A stretch of 64,000 nucleotides of DNA, taken from positions 1 to 64,000 of the forward strand of contig JAFVGN010000031.1 of assembly GCA_017474925.1 (NCBI GenBank). The letters are read 5' to 3'. This DNA comes from Prevotella sp. (GTDB taxonomy: Bacteria > Bacteroidota > Bacteroidia > Bacteroidales > Bacteroidaceae). The notes beneath the pieces were generated by a model. The model was given only the letters and a program-made list of their open reading frames with translations. It was not told where the DNA came from and ran no database searches. A program made the translations under genes and the position numbers. Positions 37,858-48,300 of the stretch are shown here, in pieces (position 1 is the first letter of the stretch; each line of letters begins with the position of its first letter).

Positions 37858-38383
37858 ATGTCGTCAATAATGTTGTCACTTCAATTCCTTTAAAGAGATC
37901 ACGTCCTTTTAATCCTTCGTCAGTAATTTCTATAATGAAGTTGACGAAGATTTTACTTGGATTGAATTTGCTGACAATATTATAAGTTGCTTTTGCTGTT
38001 CCACCTGTTGCCAGCAAATCGTCATGTATTAATACTACGTCATCATGTGTAATGGAGTCAGTATGTATTTCTATAGTGTCTGTACCATATTCTTTTTCGA
38101 ATTCTTCCTTGATAACATCAGCTGGCAGTTTACCTGGTTTTCTTGCAAGAACCAAACCGCAACCCAATTTACCTGCCAAAGCCGCAGCCATGACAAAACC
38201 TCTACTTTCAACACCAACTATTTTTGTTATTCCTTTGTCCTTATACAATTCATACATTTCATCTAAAATTTCATTATAACACTCTGCGTCTTTGAATAAG
38301 GTTGTTAGATCACGGAAGTGAATTCCAACTCTCGGGAAGTCATTTACGATTCTCAAATTTTTAAATAATAGTTCTTTGTTCAT
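37856..38383 (-). CDS. apt: Adenine phosphoribosyltransferase
   Basis: A 175-residue purine-salvage enzyme that makes AMP from adenine and PRPP. Typical motifs: FPRVGIHFRDLTTLF at the N-terminus, VGVESRGFVMAAALAGKLGCGLVLARKPGKLP and the PRPP loop VLIHDDLLATGGTAKAT. Second gene after mnmG. It is flanked on both sides by parS sites, and its stop codon is part of one. Confidence 0.95.
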   Translation of the reverse strand: MNKELLFKNLRIVNDFPRVGIHFRDLTTLFKDAECYNEILDEMYELYKDKGITKIVGVESRGFVMAAALAGKLGCGLVLARKPGKLPADVIKEEFEKEYGTDTIEIHTDSITHDDVVLIHDDLLATGGTAKATYNIVSKFNPSKIFVNFIIEITDEGLKGRDLFKGIEVTTLLTT

Positions 38384-38433
38384 AGTCTTTTGGATTTTCC
38401 GTTATTTTTTTTTATATCTCTTTCTTTTTATTT

Positions 38434-38449
38434 TGTTCCACGTGAAACA
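38434..38449. promoter_or_regulatory. parS: parS site 2 (ParB-binding centromere element)
   Basis: TGTTCCACGTGAAACA fits the degenerate parS consensus TGTTNCACGTGAAACA in all 16 positions. It ends directly before the mnmG stop codon at 38,450, 592 bases from the first site. Confidence 0.87.
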
Positions 38450-40363
38450 TCATCTACCTAACAATACCAGCATAGCGTTGATGTCGCTAGGTGATACACC
38501 AGGAATACGACTGGCTTGAGCTAAAGTTTCTGGTTGAATTTTTTCCAGTTTCTGTCTTGCTTCCGTAGAGATGGCACTAAGGGTAGGGTAGTCAAACTTT
38601 CCTTTTATCTTGATATTTTCTAGCCTATGCATTTTTTCTGCCACCATACGTTCGCGCTCTATGTAGCCTTTATATTTAATGTGAATCTCAGCGGCTTCGG
38701 CAATCTCTTCATTCCTGTTAGGCATTTTATCGATAAGTTCATGCAGTTTAGGAATGATACCATACAGTTTCTCAAAGTTCAGCTCTGGTCGTGCTACCAA
38801 GTCTTCCAGTTTACAGCCATAGACGAGTGGGGTAGAACCAATTGCTTCCAAAGCACCATTAACCAATTTGGGTTTGATGGCATAGCTACGACAAAAATCC
38901 TCGATTTCTTCGATACGCTGTTTTTTCTCTATCCACCAGTCGTAACGTTCGCGTTTGGCTATTCCTGTCCTGTAGGCTTTTTCCGTCAATCGTGCATCGG
39001 CATCATCTTGTCGCAACAGGATTCTGTATTCAGCTCTTGAGGTAAACATACGATAGGGTTCGTCTACGCCTTTTGTAACCAAGTCATCTATCAATACGCC
39101 TATATAAGCTTCATCTCTTTTCAGTTCGAAACGTGGATATGTGTCACTAAAACTGTCACCACCAGCCATCAGTGCAGCATTAATTCCTGCCAGTGTTCCT
39201 TGTCCGCCAGCTTCTTCGTATCCCGTTGTACCGTTCACCTGTCCAGCCATGAATAGTCCACTGATGACTTTCGACTCCAAGGAGTGTTTTAACTGTGTGG
39301 GATCAAAGAAGTCGTATTCGATGGCATAGCCTGGGCGATAGACCTTCAGTGATCTCAACGCTGGTATCTTTTTCAAGGCTTCAATCTGTATGTCCATTGG
39401 CAGGCTTGACGAGAAACCGTTCAAATACATTTCGTTTGTATCTTCACCTTCTGGCTCCAGGAAAAGTAAATGCTGCGGGCGATCCGGAAAAGTGACCAGT
39501 TTTGTTTCTATCGAAGGACAGTAGCGTGGACCTATCGATTTGATCTGACCATTGTAGAGTGGTGAATCCGACAGACCTTTGAGTAGTGTTTCATGTACTT
39601 CTTCGTTCGTATAGCATACCCAACAAGGCAGTTGTTCCAGCTGACGCTGCTCGCCCATATACGAGAATTTGTAATAGCCATTCTCACCATCTTGTCGTTC
39701 CATGTCATCAAAGTGGACGCTACGCTTGTCGATGCGGACGGGTGTGCCTGTCTTCATGCGGGCTGAACGTATACCGTGACGCGTGATGCTTTCTGTGAAA
39801 TGTTCTACGGCAGGTTCTGCTATACGGCCTCCTGCAACCATCTTCCTGCCTATGTGCATTAGTCCGTTGAGGAAAGTGCCGGCAGCAATGACAACCGCCT
39901 TGGCACGCAGTTCGCATCCCCAAATGGTCTTTACTCCTACCACTTGCTTTTTGGCGGGAGAACCGTCAGATACATTTTCTACCAACAGTTCGTCGGCCTG
40001 GTCTTGCCAGATGTCAAGATTAGGAGTGGCATCAAGCATGGAACGCCATTTCCAGATGAATTTTCCCCTGTCGCATTGTGCTCGCGGCGACCATACGGCT
40101 GGACCCTTGCTTCGATTGAGCATGCGGAACTGGATAGCTGTTGCATCGGTGACAAGCCCCATCATTCCGCCTAAGGCATCTATCTCGCGTACTATTTGTC
40201 CTTTGGCAATACCACCGACGGCAGGGTTGCACGACATTTGGGCAATCTTGTTCATGTCCATGGTTACCAGACACGTCTTTGCACCCATGTTAGCAGAAGC
40301 ACAAGCTGCTTCGCAACCTGCATGTCCGCCACCAATGACTATTACGTCGTATTTCAGAATCAT
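38450..40363 (-). CDS. mnmG: tRNA uridine-5-carboxymethylaminomethyl modification enzyme MnmG (GidA)
   Basis: A 637-residue FAD enzyme that, with MnmE, modifies U34 of certain tRNAs. The Rossmann FAD site is IVIGGGHAGCEAACASANMG at the very N-terminus. Other family segments include CNPAVGGIAKGQIVREIDALGG, RMFTSRAEYRILLRQDDAD and the C-terminal helical domain ending in SPSDINAMLVLLG. The ATG at 40,363 is used because the longer frame has an unrelated N-terminus and would cross the promoter. First gene of the seven-gene minus-strand series; in many bacteria this gene lies near the origin. Confidence 0.97.
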   Translation of the reverse strand: MILKYDVIVIGGGHAGCEAACASANMGAKTCLVTMDMNKIAQMSCNPAVGGIAKGQIVREIDALGGMMGLVTDATAIQFRMLNRSKGPAVWSPRAQCDRGKFIWKWRSMLDATPNLDIWQDQADELLVENVSDGSPAKKQVVGVKTIWGCELRAKAVVIAAGTFLNGLMHIGRKMVAGGRIAEPAVEHFTESITRHGIRSARMKTGTPVRIDKRSVHFDDMERQDGENGYYKFSYMGEQRQLEQLPCWVCYTNEEVHETLLKGLSDSPLYNGQIKSIGPRYCPSIETKLVTFPDRPQHLLFLEPEGEDTNEMYLNGFSSSLPMDIQIEALKKIPALRSLKVYRPGYAIEYDFFDPTQLKHSLESKVISGLFMAGQVNGTTGYEEAGGQGTLAGINAALMAGGDSFSDTYPRFELKRDEAYIGVLIDDLVTKGVDEPYRMFTSRAEYRILLRQDDADARLTEKAYRTGIAKRERYDWWIEKKQRIEEIEDFCRSYAIKPKLVNGALEAIGSTPLVYGCKLEDLVARPELNFEKLYGIIPKLHELIDKMPNRNEEIAEAAEIHIKYKGYIERERMVAEKMHRLENIKIKGKFDYPTLSAISTEARQKLEKIQPETLAQASRIPGVSPSDINAMLVLLGR

Positions 40364-40368
40364 GACCA

Positions 40369-40376
40369 CAAAGGTA
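40369..40376 (-). promoter_or_regulatory. -7 box 5 bases before mnmG (possible leaderless start)
   Basis: Minus strand TACCTTTG, five bases (TGGTC) before the ATG. Confidence 0.55.
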
Positions 40377-40505
40377 CGAATAAGCAAGCAAAAAACAAAA
40401 GAAAACAGCCGTTTTTTCTTTTTATTTTCAAACAGAACTTGTTGTGTAATGGTTAAAGTAACGAATAAGCCAGCCAAAAATGCTGTTTAGTTACAAAAAA
40501 ATATG

Positions 40506-40513
40506 TATCTTTG
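40506..40513 (+). promoter_or_regulatory. -7 box of the sugar transporter gene
   Basis: TATCTTTG, 28 bases before the ATG at 40,542. Confidence 0.6.
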
Positions 40514-40541
40514 CACTCTGAATGCCAATAACTAAAACAAG

Positions 40542-41861
40542 ATGCAACCCATGAACAAAAGTTTTCTTTATTTCATTTGCTGCGTGTCCGCTCTGGGTGG
40601 TCTGCTTTTCGGCTACGACTGGGTGGTAATAGGTGGAGCCAAACCGTTTTATGAACTTTATTTTGGCATCAGTAATTTGCCGCTGATGCAGGGCGTGGCT
40701 ATGACGACGGCCTTGGTAGGTTGTCTGGTAGGTGCGATGGTTGCCGGAGCCGCTGCCGACAGGTATGGACGAAAGCCGTTGCTGATGTTTTCTGCTGTAT
40801 TGTTTACGGTGTCGGCTATTGCCACAGGATTGTTCAGCGACTTCCTTTTGTTCAACATAGCACGGTTCATTGGTGGTATGGGCATTGGCATTGCTTCTGC
40901 CTTGTCCCCTATGTATATTGCTGAGGTTAGTCCTCCTGCTATACGCGGACGCATGGTGAGCCTTAATCAGATGACCATCGTCTTGGGTATTCTTAGTGCC
41001 CAGATAGTCAATATGCTGTTGGCCAGGGATACAACGGTAGCTATAGAGCAGGAATGGAATGTGGCGTGGGGCTGGCGTTGGATGTTCTGGGCCGAGACGT
41101 TGCCCGCAGCCTTGTTTCTGCTGATGAGCTTCTTTATTCCTGAGAGTCCTGTGTTTCTGAACGAAAAGTCAAGAGTCAGGAATGTTGAAGGTGAAAGCAA
41201 GAATTCCTCCTCTCATCTTTGGTCGGAGTTATCACTTTTTTCACGTCAAGCTTCACTGAAGAAAGTTCTGCTGTTGGGTCTGGTGATAGCTGTCTTCCAA
41301 CAGTGGTGTGGAACGAATGTCATCTTCAACTATGCACAGGAAATCTTCGTGGGTGCAGGCTTCAATGTCGACGGCATGTTCATCAACATCGTGATTACTG
41401 GCATTGCCAATGTCGTGTTCACCATCATAGCACTCTATACCATTGAGAAGTGGGGACGTCGTACCCTCATATTGCTTGGGGCAGGCGGCCTGGGAGTCAT
41501 CTATCTGGTTCTTGGTACCTGTTACTTCATGGGTGTGAAAGGCATACTGATGGTGGCGCTCGTGGTAACGGCCATCTCAGTATATGCTATGACTCTTGGC
41601 CCCGTCACCTGGACGCTACTGTCCGAGATATTCCCTAATCGTGTGCGGGGCGTTGCTATGTCCATTTGTACCTTTGCCCTTTGGGTGGGTTGCTGTACGC
41701 TTACCTTCTCATTTCCATCTATGAATGCTGCTCTGGGCAGCAGCGGTACGTTCTGGATTTATAGTGCCATTTGTTTCTGTGCCTTTGTCTTCTTGTACCG
41801 CCGCTGTCCTGAGACAAAGGGAAAGAGTCTGGAAGAGCTGGAGCGTGAATTGGTATCCTAA
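40542..41861 (+). CDS. MFS sugar porter
   Basis: A 439-residue sugar:proton symporter of the MFS sugar porter family with 12 membrane segments. Signatures: GLLFGYDWVVIGGA in TM1, ADRYGRKP between TM2 and TM3, IPESPVFL after TM6, QQWCGTNVIFNY in TM7, EKWGRR between TM8 and TM9, and CPETKGKSLEELE at the end. The loop between TM6 and TM7 contains SRVRNVEGESKNSS, encoded by an AGTCAAGAGTCAGGAA sequence resembling the cysS linker repeat. The sugar is unknown. The next gene, 72 bases downstream of its stop, is a likely functional partner. Confidence 0.93.
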   Translation: MQPMNKSFLYFICCVSALGGLLFGYDWVVIGGAKPFYELYFGISNLPLMQGVAMTTALVGCLVGAMVAGAAADRYGRKPLLMFSAVLFTVSAIATGLFSDFLLFNIARFIGGMGIGIASALSPMYIAEVSPPAIRGRMVSLNQMTIVLGILSAQIVNMLLARDTTVAIEQEWNVAWGWRWMFWAETLPAALFLLMSFFIPESPVFLNEKSRVRNVEGESKNSSSHLWSELSLFSRQASLKKVLLLGLVIAVFQQWCGTNVIFNYAQEIFVGAGFNVDGMFINIVITGIANVVFTIIALYTIEKWGRRTLILLGAGGLGVIYLVLGTCYFMGVKGILMVALVVTAISVYAMTLGPVTWTLLSEIFPNRVRGVAMSICTFALWVGCCTLTFSFPSMNAALGSSGTFWIYSAICFCAFVFLYRRCPETKGKSLEELERELVS

Positions 41862-41933
41862 GTTTTAACAATATAATAAAGTATGGTCGTTCAGACCCGT
41901 CCCCTGAGCAAAGGGGGAAAACAAAAGACAGTT

Positions 41934-44900
41934 ATGGTAAAAGCATGGAGAGCATTAGTGACTATTCCGACCTATGAGGTGGGGAAGCCCGAGAAGAATC
42001 CGATGTTCCTTGAGAAGCGTGTCTATCAGGGTTCAAGTGGTGTGGTTTATCCTTATCCCGTCATCGAGACGTTGAGCGACGAGAAGGTTGACAAGGATTA
42101 TTTGGCTGTCTGGCTCGAGAACGAGTACATCAAGGTCATGATACTGCCTGAGTTGGGCGGTCGTGTGCAGATGGCCTACGATAAAATCAAACAGCGCCAT
42201 TTTGTCTATTATAACCACGTGGTCAAACCAGCGCTGGTGGGGCTTGCCGGACCTTGGATTTCAGGCGGCATAGAGTTTAATTGGCCCCAGCATCACCGTC
42301 CCAGTACCTTTATGCCTGTCGATAGTACCATCGTGGAGAACAGTGACGGTTCCGTGACGGTATGGGTGAACGAGCAGGAGCGCATGTTCCATCAGAAAGG
42401 TATGGCAGGCTTTACCCTGCGTCCTGGCTGTGCCTATCTGGAGATACAGGGACGTGTCAGCAACCGCACACCTCTTCCTCAGACGTTCCTCTGGTGGGCT
42501 AATCCTGCCGTTGAGGTTAACGATGCCTACCAGAGCGTATTTCCGCCCGATGTCAATGCCGTCTTCGATCATGGCAAGCGTGCTGTTTCGTCGTTCCCCA
42601 CAGCTACGGGTACCTATTACAAGATGGACTACTCAGCAGGTGTCGATATCTCGAACTATAAGAATATCTATGTGCCTACGAGCTATATGGCTGTCAATTC
42701 GAAATACAACTTCGAGGGCGGTTACGAGAATGACACGAAGGGTGGTATGTTGCATGTTGCCAGCCATCATTTCTCGCCTGGAAAAAAACAGTGGACGTGG
42801 GGCAATGGCGACTTCGGACGTGCTTGGGACCGCAACCTGACTGATGATGCTACAGAGTCCGACGGTCTGCCAGCCGGGAGTATCCGCAAGGGCTTCCGTC
42901 CCTATATTGAGCTGATGGCTGGTGTCTATACTGAAAACCAGCCCGACTTCGCGTGGCTGATGCCCTATGAGGAGAAACAATTCGTGCAGTATTTCATGCC
43001 CTATCGCGAAATAGGCATCGTGAAGCAAGCCTCGAAGGACTTTGTGATGAACATTGAACAAACCATCGACGGCATATGCTTCAAGGTACTGGCTACCTCA
43101 AAGCAGACGGTGCAGGTGACGCTTTGCAACAAGAGTGGAGAGAAGTATTTCGACCAGTTGCTGACGCTGTCTCCAGAGGATGTGTTCCAGCAGACAGTGC
43201 AGGTGAATGGTGTTACTATGCACGATTTGTTGTTTGCCATCTGCAAGGAGCAGCCTCTTCTCCCCACCAATTCTCATTACCTCTTCAATGGTGTACCTCT
43301 GCTATTATGGCAGGCCGAACCAGACGAGATACGTCCCATCCCCGATGCTGCTGAAGCTGCCCTTGCACCACAGGATACGAAGACCGTCGACCAGCTCTAC
43401 CTCACAGGACTCCATCTCGAGCAGTACCGTCATGCTACATGGTCGGCACTTGACTACTATGAGGAAGCCCTGCGCCGCGACCCCAACGATGTGCGTTGTC
43501 TGAACCAGACGGGACTGTGGTATCTGCGCCGCGGATGTTTCGACAAGGCGGAACCTTACTTGCGACGTGCTGTCCGCATGTGGCAGAAGCGGAACCCCAA
43601 CCCATATGACGGTGAGGCTATCTTCAACCTGGCACTCACGCTGAAATACCTGTATCGTCCTAACGAGGCCTACGAGCTGTTCTGGAAGTCTACATGGAAC
43701 AAGGGCTGGGCTGATGCCGGCTACTTCGAGGCCGCCTGCATCAGTGTAGGGCAGGGACGCTACAGCGATGCCCTTGACGAGTTGGAACGCTCTCTAGTCT
43801 TCAACAGCTGCAACCATCAGGCACGTGCTCTGAAGGCTACCGTCCTGCGCCTGCTTGACCGCAAGGACGAGGCAATCAGCTGGATACAGGCATCCTATAA
43901 GCTCGATCGTTTCAACTATGGCTGCATGTACGAGGAACACCTGCTGACGTCCAAGCCTCTCGACCAGCTGCAACAACTGATGCACGACAGTCCGGACAAT
44001 TATCATGAGCTGGCTCTCGACTACGCAAAGGCGGGACGCTGGCAGGAGTGTATCGACATCCTACAGTTGACTACCGTACAGCACCCCATGACCTATTATT
44101 ATATAGGATGGGCACAAATGGGATTGGGCGATGCCGTTGCAGCCAATACTGCCTTCGAACAGGCAGAACAGGTAGACAGCTACTGTTGTTTCCCCAACCG
44201 CCTTGACGATGTCAATGTGCTGACGCTGGCAGCGACTGTCAATCCTGATGGTGCACGCGCACCTTACTATCTGGGTTGTCTCTATTACGATAAGCGACAG
44301 TACGATCTTGCCATTCACTACTGGGAACGTGCTGCCAGACTCGACCCGTCGTTCCCCACCGTCTGGCGTAACTTGGCGCTGGCACGCTACAACAAGCAGG
44401 GAAAAGAGGACGAGGCCCAGGAATACATGGAACGTGCTTTCCAGCTTGACGAGACTGATGCTCGTATGCTCATGGAACTCGACCAGCTTTACAAGCACCT
44501 GCACCGTCCCCATCAACAGCGCCTGGATTTCCTGCAACAGCATGCTGAACTTGTCGGACGTCGCGACGATCTGGTGCTCGAGGAAATCACCTTGCTCAAC
44601 CAGACAGGACGTTACGAGGAAGCCATGCAGAAGCTCGATGCTCATACGTTCCATCCTTGGGAGGGTGGCGAAGGCAAGGTGCCTGCACAATACCAGATTT
44701 GTCGCGTGGAATTGGCAAAACAGGCTATTGCAGCCAAGAATTACGAAAAGGCAGTCAAGCTGCTTGGCGAATGCCTGGAATACCCCCACCACTTGGGCGA
44801 GGGTAAGCTCTACGGTGCTCAGGAGAACGACTTCTACTATCTGCTTGGCATTGCCTATGAAGCAATGGCAGAAGCTGATTCCTCAGCACAATGCTCAGAG

Positions 44901-45350
44901 CTGAAGACAAAGGCTGTAACGTGTTTTAAGCAGGCTACGAAAGGTCCGCAGGAGCCGGCAGCGGCCATGTATTATAACGATGCCAAGCCTGACAAGATAT
45001 TCTATCAGGGCCTGGCATTATACAAGTTAGGACGCGATGACGAGGCTCACGGACGCTTTTACAAGCTTATCAACTACGGTAAGCAGCATGTCTTCGAAAA
45101 ACAGGTGATGGACTATTTTGCTGTCTCGCTGCCCGACTTGCTCATTTGGGAGAAGAGTGCCGAACAGGGAACGTCTGAACTTGACACGAAGAACGTCATC
45201 CACTGCAAGTACATGCTGGCCCTCGGTTACTACGGTATGGGCGACACGCAACGTGCCGAACGTTTCCTATCTGAAGTTGAGGCACTCGACAACAACCATC
45301 AGGGCATCCAGCAGCTGCGTACACTCATCAGTACCATCGGTCTCTGTTGA
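41934..45350 (+). CDS. DUF5107 and tetratricopeptide-repeat protein
   Basis: About 1138 residues. The first about 330 form a DUF5107 domain (EVGKPEKNPMFLEKRVYQGSSGVVYPYPV at the start, FLWWANPAVEVNDAYQSVFP within), a galactose-mutarotase-like beta-sandwich. From about residue 480 to the end are TPR-type helical repeats (for example ALDYYEEALRRDPNDVRCLNQTGLWYLRRG and LAIHYWERAARLDPSFPTVWRNLALARYNKQG). No signal peptide is seen, so it should act in the cytosol. Pairing with the sugar porter suggests a role in handling the imported sugar, which is inference. The frame begins at 41,883; the ATG at 41,934 is preferred because the family usually starts at MVKAWR. Confidence 0.85.
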   Translation: MVKAWRALVTIPTYEVGKPEKNPMFLEKRVYQGSSGVVYPYPVIETLSDEKVDKDYLAVWLENEYIKVMILPELGGRVQMAYDKIKQRHFVYYNHVVKPALVGLAGPWISGGIEFNWPQHHRPSTFMPVDSTIVENSDGSVTVWVNEQERMFHQKGMAGFTLRPGCAYLEIQGRVSNRTPLPQTFLWWANPAVEVNDAYQSVFPPDVNAVFDHGKRAVSSFPTATGTYYKMDYSAGVDISNYKNIYVPTSYMAVNSKYNFEGGYENDTKGGMLHVASHHFSPGKKQWTWGNGDFGRAWDRNLTDDATESDGLPAGSIRKGFRPYIELMAGVYTENQPDFAWLMPYEEKQFVQYFMPYREIGIVKQASKDFVMNIEQTIDGICFKVLATSKQTVQVTLCNKSGEKYFDQLLTLSPEDVFQQTVQVNGVTMHDLLFAICKEQPLLPTNSHYLFNGVPLLLWQAEPDEIRPIPDAAEAALAPQDTKTVDQLYLTGLHLEQYRHATWSALDYYEEALRRDPNDVRCLNQTGLWYLRRGCFDKAEPYLRRAVRMWQKRNPNPYDGEAIFNLALTLKYLYRPNEAYELFWKSTWNKGWADAGYFEAACISVGQGRYSDALDELERSLVFNSCNHQARALKATVLRLLDRKDEAISWIQASYKLDRFNYGCMYEEHLLTSKPLDQLQQLMHDSPDNYHELALDYAKAGRWQECIDILQLTTVQHPMTYYYIGWAQMGLGDAVAANTAFEQAEQVDSYCCFPNRLDDVNVLTLAATVNPDGARAPYYLGCLYYDKRQYDLAIHYWERAARLDPSFPTVWRNLALARYNKQGKEDEAQEYMERAFQLDETDARMLMELDQLYKHLHRPHQQRLDFLQQHAELVGRRDDLVLEEITLLNQTGRYEEAMQKLDAHTFHPWEGGEGKVPAQYQICRVELAKQAIAAKNYEKAVKLLGECLEYPHHLGEGKLYGAQENDFYYLLGIAYEAMAEADSSAQCSELKTKAVTCFKQATKGPQEPAAAMYYNDAKPDKIFYQGLALYKLGRDDEAHGRFYKLINYGKQHVFEKQVMDYFAVSLPDLLIWEKSAEQGTSELDTKNVIHCKYMLALGYYGMGDTQRAERFLSEVEALDNNHQGIQQLRTLISTIGLC

Positions 45351-45358
45351 AGTAGGTT

Positions 45359-48300
45359 TTAGCTTTTTTTTGCCGTTGTACATTGGTTGACCAGATAGAC
45401 GATGCTCATATAGGGAATGCCCGTATTGGTCTCCAGTCCTATCTCACAGGTTCTACTATTCGAATAGCCTACCTCGATATGGTTTTTCTCAATCTGGGGC
45501 TTAAGCTTCCGAAGGCCGTATCTGTTCATTTCTGGGAATGTAAAGCCACGGTCGCCAGCAAAGCCGCAACAGCCTACACCTTCAGGCAGGAATACATTGT
45601 TGGAGCACATCTTGGCCAAGGCAATCATATCTTTGTCAACCCCCATTTCACGGGTTGAGCACGTCAAGTGCAGGGCGATGTGCTTGTCTGTGGGATGGAA
45701 ATCGAGACGGTCAACGAGATATGTCATAATGAACTCGGCAGGTTCGTAGAGCTTGAGCTTATGCATAACCTTACGCATGCGATGCAGACAAGGACTCTGG
45801 GCACAAAGCACAGGATATTTACCTTCTTCAGAAGCTTTCCATAGGGCGGCTTCCAGCTCAGCACTCTTACGGTCAGCGATGTCGAGCATACCCTTCGACT
45901 CCCAAATCTGGCCACAACACATCTTTTCCATGCCCTCAGGGAAGATGACTTCATAGCCAGCTTTTGCCATCAACTGGATAACCTCGTCGACAAGGTCGTG
46001 AATCTTGCCGCCTTGCTTCGACTGACCCATGGTTTGGTTGATACAACTGGGGAAGTAGACCACCTTAGAAGAGAGAGATGAATGGTGAGGGCTGAGAGAT
46101 TTTTCGATGATGAACTGGGTCAAGTCGGACTTCTTGGGTTGGCGATGTTTCTTAGGCATTGCCGTCGTCCAAAGCGGCAGCCCCATCTTGTTCATCGCGC
46201 GACAGACGCTGGTCATCAGCGTTGGACCAAGCGTGATATGCCCAAGGTGGGCCACATCGAGAACAACACGCAGACCACTCTTGATACCCGCCATATGGTT
46301 AGCAGCAAATTCACCGATCTTATATCCCATCGGATTGTCGTTCATGTCCATCTGGCGAATAAGGTGCGTCAGCTCGCCTGTATTGATTTTCATCGGGCAT
46401 GAGGTGGCACAAAGTCCATCAGTGGCGCAGGTCTGGTCACCATAGTATTTGTATTGTCTCTTGAGCGTGGCCAGTCGCTCGGGATCAGAACCCGTCATGG
46501 ACAGATGACGTATTTCGCGTTGAACGGCAATACGCATACGACTTGACAACGTCAGTCCACACGACATACAGTTGACCTCACAGAAGCCGCACTCGATACA
46601 CTTGTTGGCACGCTTTACCTGGTTGATGGTTTCCTTGGCAGTAGAGAGCGTTGGATCCATCAGGTAAAGTCCTCCATCGGGTACTTTATCGAAGTCGAAA
46701 TCGAGAACTGGCAGCGGTTTCAGACACTTGATAAAACAGTCTGGGTCGTTGTTGAAGATGACACCTTGGTTCAGCAACCCGTCGGGGTCGAAGATGGCCT
46801 TCAGCTCCTTCATGACCTCGTAGGCCTTGTCGCCCCATTCGTATTTCACAAATGGTGCCATGTTGCGTCCTGTTCCGTGCTCGGCCTTCAGGGAACCGTC
46901 ATATCCCTCCACCACTAATTTTGCCACATCGCGCATCATCTCGGCATAGCGTGCCACCTCATGCTCGTCAGCAAAGCTCTGGTTCAGGATAAAGTGATAA
47001 TTGCCCTCAAAGGCATGACCGTAGATGCAGGCATCGTCGTAACCGTGTTCGGCTATCAGCTTCTGAAGTTTCACCGTAGCCTCGGGCAGTGATTCGATGG
47101 GGAACGCCACGTCTTCTATCAGACATGAAGTTCCCAATGGACGGGTACCACCGACCGAAGGGAAGATGCCGCTTCGGATGGCCCAATACTTGCCATAAAC
47201 AGCCGGATCCTCCGTAAAGTCTGCAGGTATATACAGCCGGAACTGTCCCAGACATGCTTTAATCTTGGCAATTTTCTCCAATAGCTGCTCATGGGTAATG
47301 CCCTTGGTCTCCGTCAAAATGGCCGTCAGGTTATGGTAGTCGCCTGGCTTCACCCCCTCTATCTTGCCTGCATCCACATCAGCCTTATACTGTAGGTAGA
47401 CAGGATCATCGACAGAGCTCAGCGACTTGTAGTCGAGCATCTCGGCACTTTTCACCATCAGCTGTTCGGCACTCATCCCCAAGTCCTCGTCACCAGCCTT
47501 CAGTTTCTTCATTGCTACCACAGCCTCACAGCTTTCCTTCATCGTCATAAAGTACACCATCGCAGATGCCTTGAAGGGGTAGTCTTTCAGCGTCTTCATC
47601 GTAACCTCAGAGAGGAAGGCGAGCGTACCTTCAGAGCCTACCATAGAGTGGACGATGATGTCGAACGGGTCGTCGTAAGCTACCAATGGTCGCAGGTTGA
47701 GGCCAGTGACATTCTTGATGGAATATTTCTTGATGATACGTTCTGTCAAATCCTTATCGCTACGGACCTTATCCCGTAGTGCTTCAATCTTTTCCAAAAA
47801 CTCAGGATGGCTTTTGCGGAACGCCTCACGGCTCTTTTCTGAGCCTGTGTCGAGTATGGTACCATCCGTCAGGATGATACGGGCAGAGAGCATCATACGG
47901 TCGCTGTTGGCATGCACACCGCAGTTCATTCCAGAAGCATTGTTAATCACGATGCCACCCACCATCGCGCTTCCGATAGAAGCCGGGTCTGGCGGGAACA
48001 CACGACCATAGGGCTTCAGGATTTCGTTGACACGCGAACCTACAATGCCTGGTTGCAAGGTGATGGTCTCATGGTCGTCGGCAAGGCGATATTGCTCCCA
48101 ATGCTTTCCTGCTACAATGAGCACAGAGTCCGTACAACTCTGTCCGCTCAGGGATGTTCCTGCGGCACGGAAGGTGAAGGGTAGCTTGTATTTCCTACAG
48201 ATTCTGACAATCCTGGAAATCTCTTCCTCGCTGTCGCTTCGAATGACGACCTTGGGAATCTGACGATAGAAACTGGCATCCGTTCCCCATCCAAGGGTAC

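Noticed and set aside
26239..38383. Horizontally acquired island because of low GC
   Set aside because: The genes are mainly core functions (nadA, polA, uvrC, apt) with no integrase, tRNA or flanking repeats; a position effect near the origin explains it better.
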